Shown here piece by piece: positions 11,846-22,358 of a DNA stretch of 64,000 nt; the first letter of the stretch is position 1, and every line of letters begins with the position of its first letter. A program made the translations under genes and the position numbers. The stretch comes from Paramecium pentaurelia (lineage: Eukaryota > Ciliophora > Oligohymenophorea > Peniculida > Parameciidae): NCBI GenBank assembly GCA_905183005.1, contig CAJJDO010000099.1, positions 186,001-250,000 of the forward strand, given 5' to 3'. The notes under the pieces were generated by a model. That model ran no database searches. It had not been told where the DNA came from and was given only the letters and a program-made list of their open reading frames with translations.

Positions 11846-13462
11846 ATGAAAGCATAGCATCTTATGTTAGTGTGTCTTCTGATTATGTTTGCATCTGCAT
11901 AACTAGCAGTAAATATATATGAATATATAATCAGCCAATCAAAACTGAAGAAGAAATAAAGATTGATTTAAGTTTAGAAGAGAAATTAGAAATTAAAGGA
12001 AGTAATGATATCAAGCAAAATTAAATATTCAATAAATTGTATGAGGTTGATAAAGAAGCATATGATTACTTGAAAAAATCATTTAAGAATGTTGTACATC
12101 TTGTATTTGAATAGTAATATACTTGAATTCTATATTATAGAAATGAAGAGGAATCTTAAGTTAAATTGCTTAACTCAATAATAGAAAATGTTAATTTTAC
12201 AAAAATAGATGTAATATTCGTTAAAAGTCCTATTGGATTAATTGAATTAAATAAAGGAATTATTGTCAAGAATTTTGATAAAACCTTTAGGATTCACAAT
12301 TTTGAGAATCTTCAATCTCAAATATTTGGTAATCATATTATTCTATATTATAGATATAATTAATCCTAAAATTGAATTCTTATAAACAGAAGATGATGTA
12401 AATAAATATTTCAGTCAAAACTAATTGAATTCATTAGTTCTTTTACCAGATAATTATACATTTAGAGATTAAATTATAGAAGATCTTGAAACATTAATTA
12501 GAAATGGAGATCTAAAAGAAGCAAGAATAGATGGATTGAAAGGATATAATTCTAATTATAAGAATTTTACAGCTCCAACCTTAATATTACATAAGGGAAA
12601 TAATAAATTTGAATAATATGAATATAATTTGACTTACACTGACTAAATTTTAGATTTCTTTTATTTAGAAAGCTTAGATTTAGTTAATAGATTAGATGAA
12701 GATAATTATGCAAGAGTATTTGGAGGGCCAGTTCAAACATAAGTTCATTTATTGATTAAAGGTATTTTAAGATAAGATTTATTTAATGCTTATTATTGGG
12801 TTGCTTAAAATAATAAAATTAATGATTTAAAATATCATCGTTTGATTTTTACTTATTCAACATTTGATGAGAATCCAAACTTATGGTCTTTATTTGATTT
12901 TGATTAATCTACAAAGACACCATAACTTGTTATTACAGAAACAAATTTTAGAAAATATCAATTACAAAAATATATTTGTCAATCTGAAACTCTTAATTAA
13001 GAAACTATATAATAATTTATTGATGATTTTAGAAATAAAAATCTAACAGAATTTTACAAATCTGAACCTATTCCTGAATAGATTGAAAATTAAGACATTT
13101 ATAAAATTGTAGGATCAACATTTTCATAAGAAGTTCTTAATAAAGGAAAGAATGTATTATTATTATTTTGGGATTCAAAAAATAAAGAATTATTTGATGA
13201 TTATTTCAAACTTCTTAATGAATTTTCATTAATTTAAAATAAAGAAAAGATTAAAATTGGTCATATTGATCTTGCAAATAATGAACATCCTAAAATAACT
13301 GTTGATTCAGTTCCTAAATTAATGTTGTATTTAGCTGCAGATAAAAAAGCACCTAAAGAATATTTGAAAAGTTCAAATCTAGTGATTCAAGAACTTAAAG
13401 CTTGGTTGGATTATTATATTGGAGATGGTATTGCATATAAATAAGAAAAAACTGATTTGTGA
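11846..13462 (+). CDS. PDI-family protein lacking CxxC active sites
   Basis: Introns of 26, 27 and 25 nt leave 512 residues, the usual length of classical PDI. A signal peptide (LMLVCLLIMFASAQLA) opens the protein. The last third aligns by eye with the PDI a' domain: the linker SEPIPEQIEN, then VGSTFSQEVLNKGKNVLLLF, which matches the strand leading into the active site. Where PDI has APWCGHC, this protein reads WDSKNKELF, and no CxxC occurs in either thioredoxin-like end domain. The cis-proline strand is kept (DSVPKLMLYL). The C-terminus KTDL resembles a KDEL-type retrieval signal. I infer an ER-resident, redox-inactive PDI relative that may act as a chaperone or binding subunit. Confidence 0.82.
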
Positions 13463-13589
13463 TTTATCTCTTGTGTTTATAAAATATTATGTAATTTAAA
13501 TTGAAAAATATATTATATTTAATAAATATAAGAAAAGTGAAATAAACTTAAATAATAATATATTTATAAATATATTTAACTTGTTAAAT

Positions 13590-15104
13590 TCATCCTTCAG
13601 TATTTATTCTTTTTATTCTTTTCTTTAAATTTTAAGGAAATCTTTAGGCTTGACTAAAAGTAAATTATTATAAATTATTCTCAAGAAATGGTGTCATTTA
13701 ATCAAATTCAGTTAATACTATATTATTTTTAGATGTATCTGTTTCTAATTAAATGTTCTTTTTAGCACTTGCACTTCTATTTTTTTATTTTAATTGAATA
13801 GGAAGTTTTGAATTATTTATTAATAATTATGTTATTTCTTCTTTTGGAGTCTATTATTATACAGACTTTTTCATATAACCAAAATCAAATTTACCTTTTT
13901 TTGGAGAATCATGAATTGAATCATTATTAGTTTTTTTAGTAGATTATGAATTCTTAATTAATATTTGATTTATATTATCTGGTTTTTCAATTTAGATTTT
14001 TAAATTTTATGTTTTTGCACTTTCATAATTTAATCTCAATTATTCAGTTTATTAATTTAATATATGAACTGTCTATCTTGCATTTGATAATTCTTTTTAT
14101 ACTTCTTCATTTTAAAGTTTAAATCTTTTTAAATCTTGAACTTCTCTTCTATATTTAAAGAGATAACCTTTTTATGATCCTATTTTTTATTCTGATTATT
14201 ATAAATCAACTAATCTTTAAAAATGAGTTGATTTCCAATACTTAACTTGATCATTAAGATCAAGATTTTTTTAATTTTATTATTCATATAAATCCTTATA
14301 TTTATCTATTTAACTTGATAATTAATTAGTTAATTCAATCAAATCTTTATTTGCTTTAATAATATTTATTTCTTATAATTTTAATTAGTTTATTTCCTTT
14401 TCATAATTTGATTTAACTTCTTCAAATGATTATTACAATTTACTATATTTTTTATTTAGTTCTTCAAAATTAAATTTAAGATCATTATTAATTTTAAGTT
14501 AATTATGTAGACTTTCTTTTAAATGATTAAGTTCCTTTTCTAAATTATTAATAGTTTCTTCTAGTTTTTTATTCAATTATAAAAATGTATTTTATGATGT
14601 AAATTGAGTTCTTAGTTTAATTATTTCTTATTCTTAAATTTATATCATAGTTTCAGAACTCTTTAATCTTAATTCCTTATCTTATAAGATAGCTTTAGAA
14701 TTCTTACATTCCAACCATAATTTCAAATATTCTTATTTATATACATTACCTAATTGATCAGAGATATATTCCAAGATTTCTTTAAATAGTCTTTTAAATC
14801 TTTGATTCACATTTTGAATTTCTACAAAATTTGCAGATCTAACAGCTTCAATTACTTTTTCGTGACTAATTACTTATGCCTTAACTCAAGTGATATAATA
14901 AATTATACATTCAATCATCTCTTTAGCTCCTTTTTATGAAGTGGTTCTTTCACATTATTATAAACAATCTTAAGTCAAAACTTAAAATTGGGAATTATAT
15001 TTCTCAACATTAAAAACTAATTAAGTCTTACCATTTATATCTTTATCTATAATTTTTTTGATATTCTGTTCATCTTAATTAAAGTCAAATAATGTATTTT
15101 ACAT
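13590..15104 (-). CDS. Coiled-coil protein, unknown function
   Basis: With one 24-nt intron near 14890 the frame gives 496 residues. The N-terminal part begins MQNTLFDFNQDEQNIK and contains a compact helical region (QRFKRLFKEILEYISDQLGN). From about residue 160 the protein is a long, nearly uninterrupted coiled coil rich in Leu, Lys, Glu, Asn and Gln. The C-terminus is basic and low in complexity (RFPQNLKKRIKRINTEG). No catalytic motif was seen. Its start codon lies only 17 bp from the start codon of the divergent gene at 15122. A cytoskeletal or ciliary structural role is typical of such proteins, but this is a guess. Confidence 0.75.
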
Positions 15105-15121
15105 TATTAATATTTATAAGA
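15105..15121. promoter_or_regulatory. 17-bp spacer between divergent start codons
   Basis: Only 17 bp of A/T sequence separate the ATG of the minus-strand coiled-coil gene (15104) from that of the plus-strand 78-residue gene (15122). If both starts are right, each 5' UTR or promoter must overlap the other gene's coding region or be nearly absent. The coiled-coil gene has no other in-frame ATG close by, and the small gene has none at all, so moving the starts is not an easy alternative. Confidence 0.5.
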
Positions 15122-15358
15122 ATGAATTTTGATTATAAGAATACTTTTTTAAGAAATACTCCATATAAAATTGAACCAGCAAGACCCAAACCTTTGTTAT
15201 CATCAGCAAGAAATGTTTTAGGTGAATATTCAAATGTTTCTTACTGGAAATTTGATAATTATACTCATTAGAGATCTTATGTTGATACTACTTTTAATCG
15301 ATATTAACCATCATTTAATGCTTATGCTAAGATTTTACCACCAGACATTTTAGATTGA
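15122..15358 (+). CDS. Small 78-residue protein, unknown
   Basis: A single exon of 79 codons including the TGA. The sequence starts MNFDYKNTFLRNTPYKIEPA and is rich in Tyr, Asn, Arg and Pro, with phrases such as EYSNVSYWKFDNY and FNRYQPSFNAYAKILPP. There is no signal peptide, membrane helix or coiled coil. Codon choice looks like that of neighbouring genes and it uses TAG and TAA as Gln, so I consider it real. Short Tyr/Pro-rich proteins of this kind are seen among ciliary and microtubule-associated proteins, but I recognise no family. It pairs with the divergent coiled-coil gene through a 17-bp spacer. Confidence 0.7.
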
Positions 15359-15713
15359 TAAATATTACATATCCTTTTCTTATTTTGAATTAATATATTT
15401 ATATATATATATATCATACGTTGATTTTTTTTCCATTATTTAAGAATAGAATTATTTCAAAGTTAAAATCAATTGAACTTAATTTTAATATATTAATTAT
15501 AGTTTACTATTTATTTCTAAGTATTTCATCTATAATTATTATAATTAGATTGAACACAATTTCTTAATTAAAACTAAGATATTATAGTGTTTTCATTAAA
15601 GAAAATATTAATCTATAATAAATATGATTAATTTAAATGATTATCTTTTGAAGGAATAATTATAAAATATATAATTTAGTTTAATATTTGATAAATATTA
15701 TTTCAAATTCCAT
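15359..15713. other. AT-rich region between converging genes
   Basis: About 355 bp between the stop of the 78-residue gene and the stop of the HSF-like gene on the other strand. It contains a short (AT)n run near 15398-15411. Nothing else was recognised; it probably contains both 3' ends. Confidence 0.45.
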
Positions 15714-16802
15714 TCAATCTGATTTCAATTATTATTATTAAGGTTCTCTAAAAGAATTACTCTAAAAACTTTGATTGGTATCTTAAAATAATAAAAATAA
15801 TATCGATTTTACCCTCTTTACTTGAATTGTTATTATTTTCATTATCATTATTCAATTCATCTTTATCACTTCTATTACTTTTAGTAGTTTAAGTTTATTG
15901 AGTTGAATTAACAAAGGGATATTGGACTAATACAATATATAAATTGAATATTTACAATGATAATTTTATTCAGGTTATGATTTAGATACATTAGACAATA
16001 CTTAAAAAAGTAAATCATTACAAAAGGAATTCTGATTCTTGATAATGCTTAATTCTTTAATTTATTGTCTAGAGGAATCAATCAAAGTTGATAGACTAGA
16101 TTAAAACTAATAATAATAATAACAAATTTAACTTAGTCAAATTATTAATAAAAATAAATGAGTTCTTTTTATATTTATTCTATATCTGTCTTCAATTCTA
16201 AATAGTTGGAATTTAATTAATCAACTTCTTTTTTTGCTTTATTCTATAATTTTATATAATGAAATCTCTAAATAACACTGTTTTTTCTAATTATTTTTTA
16301 TAGTAGATCTCTATTCTAATCAAATTCAGTACTCTCTATCTTTTAAAAAATAATGATGACTGAACTGATTCTAATTATTGACATTTCTTATCTTCTTAAA
16401 ACCATACATGTTCAATTATCTTATAAAAGAACTAAAGTTTTAATGTTTAAATTGTTTTGGTAGCACATAATCACTAAATCCATTTTAATCCTTGACTATA
16501 AAGGCATTTCCAGCACTATTAAATGAGATGATATTCTCAAATTCTGGATTCTAATTATTTAATTTATATTAAAATTATTAATATATTGGTTCATAATGTA
16601 ATTTTCCAGAATTTAATTCTCAAATCATTATATTTGATTCACAAATTAAAGCTCTGAATTATAAGAAAATGAAAGATGTCTTACATACCATAACCATTGA
16701 GTAAGTTTTTAAGAGAAAATTCGAAATTCCTCTACGAGTAGGTGGAATTGTAAGATTGTTATCTCTTGAAGTATAATGACAATTTTTGCTTTTCTAATTC
16801 AT
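15714..16802 (-). CDS. Heat-shock-factor-type transcription factor
   Basis: The HSF DNA-binding domain is clear: NFLLKTYSMV near the N-terminus, then FENIISFNSAGNAFIV, DYVLPKQFKHQNFSSFIRQL with NMYGFKK following, and FSHHYFLKD. Helix 3 (NFSSFIRQLN.YGF) is intact. After it come a coiled-coil region (KKEVDQLNSNYLELKTDIEQ), the usual trimerisation segment, and an acidic Asn-rich tail. Introns of 22, 26, 29 and 31 nt fit the C-terminal half. Between KTYSMV and NPEFENI there are about 140 nt that do not read cleanly: the frame there holds a TGA, and a repair needs a 33-nt intron, a 9-nt exon and a GTG-starting 24-nt intron. The ATG at 16802 is the first in frame. Confidence 0.82.
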
Positions 16803-16956
16803 TAAAAATAATATATAATAATTTCGATTTGATTAATTTATGCAAGAATAAGGATAATAATTGTATTTCTGTTCTCATAGTTAAAACAACTCATCCAAAT
16901 ATATAATTCATTTTTAATATATATATATACATTTTATAAATAATTTATATATAGAT

Positions 16957-18056
16957 ATGCTTAATCGTGTTATTAACATAGGATTCCGGAAAGCATTACC
17001 ATAATACACATTCTCATCTAGAAGTAAACAACTTAACTTAAATCAACTAGATGGCCCATATAATCCAAACAGATATAGACACTACCTTAACCCAAACTTC
17101 TTCTAATCCAATAAGGAAATTGCTGACATTGCCAAATCATAGTAAGTCCCTCTACCAGGTATTTTCAATTAATTACTACTTCAGTTCGTAATGTAAGACA
17201 TGTCAACCCAGTCAGATAATCTGGTCCTCTTCCTCCTTATGATGGTCCCTATACGTAATTTTATACTTCATATTGTAAATTAGAATGGAAGACGTAAGAG
17301 CTGTTTGGTAGAATACTTCTATTGGTAGATAAGGAACATGGAGTTGTTAAATGGATCCTGATGAAATCATGAGAAGAGTCCCAGGTTTCTTACTCATATT
17401 ATTATTATAGGAATAACTAGAAGAGAAGTTGAAAAGATCTTAAATATGGGATTAACACCATAAGAATAAGTTGATTTTGCATATTTGGTTTATAATTGTG
17501 GATTTGATGTCGATTATGTCCCAAATAGTGTTTATGTTGCAAGATAGGTTGTTACAAATTCTAAAGGAGAAAAAGTTGAAATCCTATGGAATGTCTAAGT
17601 ACTTGAAGATTTAGCTAAATTACCTGTTGGTTTTGCTCCTGTGAGAGAATTGATTGATTATCATTGGGAAATTTTCCTTTGGTCAGATCCAATGATCAAA
17701 CCTACAGGTGATTTGGATCTTGGAGTTCCTAATACTTGGTTTGAATATGAATGTGAATGTAATTATATCTTTTTATATCTTTTATAGGGGGAGGTGAAAT
17801 GGTTGGAATTGAAGATTAATTCAATATCCCAGAAAGTGATAGAGTATTCCCATCTCCAAAAAATCCAAATTGCAGAAGAGAACTATGGAAGTCTTAAGAT
17901 GATATTCAAGAATAATTAGAAATGGAAGGTATAAGAAAGTTAAATAATTATTTAGATGAAAATTGGTATCCTAAAGGAACTTCATATAATATCTATCAAT
18001 AAGCAGACTATAAAAAAGTAACTAAATCAGATAGCACATTTTAAGAGAAGATATGA
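16957..18056 (+). CDS. Ciliate mitochondrial protein, function unknown
   Basis: Four introns (26, 29, 26 and 29 nt) leave 329 residues. The N-terminus (MLNRVINIGFRKALPQYTF) is basic, free of acidic residues and amphipathic, as in a mitochondrial presequence. The mature part is hydrophilic and well conserved-looking, with many Trp and Pro: VWQNTSIGRQGTWSCQMDPD, ITRREVEKILNMGLTPQEQV, ELIDYHWEIFLWSDPM and SDRVFPSPKNPNCRREL. No membrane helix is obvious. It reads like a ciliate-specific subunit of a large mitochondrial complex, such as the ribosome, ATP synthase or complex I, but I cannot name which. The gene is GC-richer than its surroundings, as expected for a highly expressed gene. Confidence 0.75.
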
Positions 18057-18329
18057 TCATTTAAACATATTAATCAAATTATATAATCAAGATGGGATTT
18101 TAGATTTTTATTCTAATTTATCTCATGGATCATTTTATTAAAATTAATACGATATCATCTTCAAGTTCTTACAATTTATTAAAATAGTATATACACAAAA
18201 TAAAAACAATATTTAAGTAGACATATAATATTTCTTTTATTATTTAACTTTTAAACTACAAAAAATATTTTTATATAAAAATTCAATAATATTATGTAAA
18301 AAGAAGCTTAAAATGTTATGTGATGTAAA

Positions 18330-19505
18330 TCAAATCAATCTCATCAGTTCATAAGATGAATATATATAAAAATAATTCAATTTTGAACAAAAAATTTCAG
18401 AATCATCTAAATATTTATATAATATTGATATATTCACATAACTCAAATAATGAAAAAAACTCATTATTAAACACTTTAGATATTTTGAAACTACTAATGG
18501 ATATTTACTTAATCTAAAGGATAAATAGAAAATTTTACTTGGTATTGTCATATTTGTTATCTTAAGAAAATTAGTATAATGTATTTATTGTATTTAAGAG
18601 AGGGAAGAGTGCAAAGTTATGTATTCATTGAAGTCAACTTATTGATTATTTATCCATTTTTTTAACATTGCTATAATTTTAATTTTTTCTTGCATTTTAT
18701 CAATGTCTGATTTTAGTTTAGACATGAGATTTTTTTTGATTTCACAGGAAATTGATAGAGGAGATGTAGAATTCTCTAATATTTCAGATACTTATTTATA
18801 ATCCACCATTGGTTTTGGTTTTATCAAATGATTGATTGATTTGTTGATCAAATTAGTATTGAGATCTGTTTAAGAATGGGTTTGATTTGTCGAAAAAGAT
18901 AAAGCATTCAGATTCCACAAGTTTCCTATTGAAAAATCACCAAAAGTGATTTAATCTAAATTTGAGAACTTAGATTCTAAATTCTCAGAAATTTCTTTAT
19001 TATTAGATTTGCATTTCCTATATTTGGCTAATTAGGTTCTATATGTAGATTAAGACAATTTGAGTTTCTTTCCACTACTTATAAGGTTATCTATTAGATC
19101 AATATTATCTGCTATGAATTCATTTAACTCATCTTCTTCTTAAATCAAAACATGTCTCTTCCTTTTAGTTTATTTTTTAAAGAATACTTGCAATGTTCTT
19201 AGGAGCAATTGCCTAAGAAATTATAATGAGCACAAATATATGAATGTTTGTTTGTCAAGTTCTATAGATCTAAATTGCTTTTACTAACTTTCTTAAATGA
19301 ACTCTTATTGCCATTGATGTTCCTGTTACAATTGGGTTCACTCTATCAAAATTAAGTCTGAATTAATTACAGAACACAAATGTTGAGATGAATAGCTACA
19401 ATCACTTTGTTCTTATACACCTAAACCTTAAGAAACCAATTCTTATGTCATATGATTGGTAGGTTTTGATGTTAATAAATCGCTGTCCTACTAATGGAAG
19501 TCCAT
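18330..19505 (-). CDS. CCCH zinc-finger protein
   Basis: Introns of 28 and 26 nt leave up to 373 residues. A single CCCH finger is seen at about residues 80-98: CAHYNFLGNCSQEHCKKRHV, reading C-x8-C-x4-C-x3-H. That pattern resembles ZC3H3 and CPSF30-like fingers that bind RNA, so a role in mRNA 3' processing or export is possible. The rest is Ser/Asn/Lys-rich, with a short coiled coil near the end (KKNLMSKLKSDIDKMQEKIK). The first 250 or so residues look like normal coding sequence. The last 90 codons before the TGA are much richer in Tyr, Leu and Ile and may be read-through of a 3' region, so the true end could be near 18600. Confidence 0.72.
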
Positions 19506-19728
19506 ATCTATAATTAAAAATGCTTTTTTTCTTTTTAAATTTCCCCCCCTTCAAGTCCCAAGATTTAAATATGTGTACAATATTACATTAAAATGAAAGT
19601 TAAAAACATCATCTAAATCAAAATAAAATTAAGGAGTTAAAAATACTTTATAACAATGACATATTTTTAAGATTTTTATATAAAAATAATGTAATTACTA
19701 TATGACTTTGATTTGTATTAATAAAAAT

Positions 19729-20440
19729 GGTTATTATTAATTCAATTGCAATTACCAATTATTTTATTGGTGCAACTAATACTGGAGAATAATTTATTTT
19801 TAGAATTTTGAAACTAAACCTATAGAAATTAGTACTCATACATATGAAAAGACATATAGAAATCTATAAATGATTATATAAAATACACTAATATATAAAT
19901 TATTAATATTACCAAATTAAGTTATAGGCACAAAGATAAATATTTCTTTTTTAATTTTATCATCTACATCATTTTAAGAAAACATTCAATTTATTAAATA
20001 AAATAATGATTTATAAATAGTTACTGTAGGATTTAAATAATACTTTATTGATTTATGATACAAAAAAATATTTTTGAATAATTATGATAAGTATTAACAT
20101 ATATTAATTACATATTGTATTCAGAGAATGAATAATAAAGAATTATTTAACATAAAGAATTATTTACTTATTTGGAATTTTAATTTAAAAATAATTATGA
20201 AATTAGTTTTTTTTATGATTATTACAAAATATGTCTTTTCAAAAATAATGTAAATATTTATTATTTAGATCTATTTAATTAAAAAGAAGCAAATGAATTA
20301 AATAAATAAATTAAAATATAAACACCATCTAAATGGTAGTTTAGTACAATTTAATATTAGAATATTCTTATTAAAAATGATTAAAAGTCCATTCTTAATT
20401 ATTTATGTAAGATAAAAAGTATATAATAATATTAAGTTTA
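19729..20440 (+). pseudogene. Probable decayed gene or unresolved gene
   Basis: The region reads as coding in pieces but not as a whole. From the ATG at 19727-19729 a short hydrophobic start (MVIINSIAITNYF) is followed in another frame by about 95 codons (THTYEKTYRNLQMIIQNTL ... IQFIKQNNDLQIVTVGFKQY) that end at a TGA. Further on, NIYYLDLFNQKEANELNKQI and TPSKW read in a third frame. Some shifts could be introns, but the TGA near 20057 has no donor and acceptor around it. I infer a degenerating gene copy, common after whole-genome duplication in Paramecium. No family is recognised. Confidence 0.35.
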
Positions 20441-20461
20441 CTTATGATATTTAATATATGA

Positions 20462-20847
20462 TCAGATCAAAGTTTTAACGATTTTTCTTCTCCATTCTTT
20501 GAATTCTTACATTTTGTTTTGTATTTCATTTTAATTAATATTTTAATCCAATAAACATTCAATTAATTCTTCATTATCTTTGTTTATGCATTTCTATTTA
20601 ATCCTTTCATAAAGTTACTAATATATTGATTATTATTGAATACCTATTGTTAATTATTAAAATAGTCATTCAACTTATTTACAAAATCCTTTCTGAATTA
20701 TTTTTATTCTTTAATACAATTTCTAAATTCCAAGTTTTATTTTGAGTTGCATAATTTAACAATTCTATTGAGAACAGCTTTCAAATTAATATTTTAAATT
20801 GGATACTTCGAATAAGAATTACTCTTATATGAAATTAGGATTGCCAT
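20462..20847 (-). CDS. Small helical protein, unknown
   Basis: One 26-nt intron gives 119 residues from the ATG at 20847. The sequence begins MAILISYKSNSYSKYPIQNI and is highly charged and helical, with Cys residues in KLCNSKQNLEFRNC and INKDNEELIECLL, and a terminal basic segment (EFKEWRRKIVKTLI). An earlier in-frame ATG at 20910 would start only 8 bp after the neighbouring gene's stop, so I prefer 20847. The size and helix content are compatible with a small mitochondrial assembly factor, but no LYR or twin CX9C motif is present. It lies in a minus-strand run with genes for mitochondrial proteins. Confidence 0.6.
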
Positions 20848-20917
20848 AATATTTATTTTTGATTATCTCGATATCCATAATTATTATTTAATATATTTAT
20901 TTTTGTTCATATATATA

Positions 20918-21432
20918 TCAAAATTCATATTGATCAGTTTTATATTCCTCTTCTTATTTGGGTTATCTACCTCTTTTCATCAACAGTAATTACTTAGTAC
21001 TCTATAATTAGGCAGCTGTTTTGGGATGAATCCAAGATGGAATCATTTTCTATACAATCCTATTGTAAAAAATATCCATTACATATCCAAACCACCTGGA
21101 GGTCTTTTATTTAATCTTTCTTGTCTAAATTTAAATTCCTCTTCAGCATAATTCATTAGATTCTTTTTTATTTTTTCAATTCTAAATTTTATTTAACTAT
21201 CATACCTTTATTCTCGTGTTCTTTCACGCTTATGTCCTTTAGGTTTTCTATGATAAGGACTCAATTCTCTATTTTTGGGTTAATCATAAATCCATGGGAG
21301 TCCATGAAAATAAAATTATTTCCTCAAAAGACCCTTATATCTTCCTGAAATATCTGGACCAAAAAATCTCCCATTGACCATTTTCTTATTAAAGCATGAT
21401 CTGAATGATAAATATGATAATCTAAGCCACAT
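20918..21432 (-). CDS. Probable mitochondrial (ribosomal?) protein
   Basis: One 23-nt intron near 21070 leaves 163 residues. The N-terminus (MWLRLSYLSFRSCFNKKMVN) is basic and amphipathic, like a mitochondrial presequence. The following part is rich in Arg, Lys, Gly, Pro and His: GRFFGPDISGRYKGLLRKQF, LPWIYDQPKNRELSPYHRKP and KGHKRERTREQRYDSQIKFR, then a charged helix and a tail ending DQYEF. Such Arg/Lys-rich mitochondrial proteins are often mitoribosomal; the gene sits close to uL24m on the same strand. The ribosomal assignment is inferred from composition and context only. Confidence 0.62.
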
Positions 21433-21459
21433 TATATATATATATATATAATAATTAAT
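21433..21459. repeat. TA dinucleotide run in a 27-bp intergenic gap
   Basis: The whole space between the LRR gene's stop and the next minus-strand start consists of alternating T and A, followed by a short AATTAA stretch. It must carry the promoter and 5' UTR of the downstream gene as well as the LRR 3' end. Confidence 0.6.
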
Positions 21460-22344
21460 TCAATTTAATAAAGCCAATTTCATTTCAATATTACTAATTA
21501 ACTTTTTTGTTTCATCTATTGATTATTTAACTCCTTTATCATCTAATTAAACTGATGAAGGATTATCAACTTTTGGAAATTATTAAACATACCATGGACC
21601 AGTATTTGGAATCTCAATTTTAATTTATACCTATTCTTTTTACAATTCCTATCCTGTATTATATTCTTATTCTCTAGTATAACCATCAAGTCTTTAAAGT
21701 GCTTTAATTGTATTGAATATAACATTCCTATAATTATTAAGATCACAAATAGGATTTTTTTGATCACCAGATGGACATTATAAATAAAGTGTTCTAAGTA
21801 CTCTAATGCGATCTAAATATTCTATTGATTTAACACTCTTAATAAAATTGCCTTTAGCTTATAAATTTTAAAGTGATGATAATTCACCTAAATCTAATTG
21901 TGTAATTTGATTATTAGAAATATTCAAAAATGCTAAATCTTTCATAACCTTCAATGGAGAAATATCACTTGGAAATATAAAAGATATATATTACCTAATT
22001 GAATTATTTTAAAGGTTCAATTAAACTAAATGAATGCATTCTGTTAAACATTCAATATTGCCAATTTTTTAATTACTTAGATCCAAAACAAATACAATAT
22101 CGAGACCAAATTTATTAGATACAGTTTTAACAATTTCTAAATAAATTAACATATATATAATACATGATGTAAGTTTTCCTTGTAAATTGAAATTCTAAGT
22201 TTATTTTAGATCACGAAGTTTTTCAATATTTATTTCATTAACATTTGTTCCTAAGAGTTTACTTTATATTTATTAATTATTAGTTGTAGAACTCTTCTCA
22301 ACTGGTTTAACAGGTTTTTTATCATTTTTTTTATCATTATTCAT
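21460..22344 (-). CDS. Leucine-rich-repeat protein
   Basis: Two 27-nt introns leave 276 residues. After a Lys/Pro-rich head (NNDKKNDKKPVKPVEKSS) come four or five LRRs of the SDS22-like kind, for example LDIVFVLDLSNQKIGNIECL, IHLVQLNLQNNSI and VMKDLAFLNISNNQITQLDL. They close with an LRR cap motif (NPICDLNNYRNVIFNTIKAL then QRLDGY). The C-terminal part is Gln-rich, then PNTGPWYVQQFPKVDNP, and ends in a short helix. SDS22-like LRR proteins with this cap are common in cilia and in phosphatase regulation; neither role is proven here. Its stop is 27 bp from the start of the downstream gene, with only a (TA)n run between. Confidence 0.8.
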
Positions 22345-22358
22345 TATATATTTATTAT

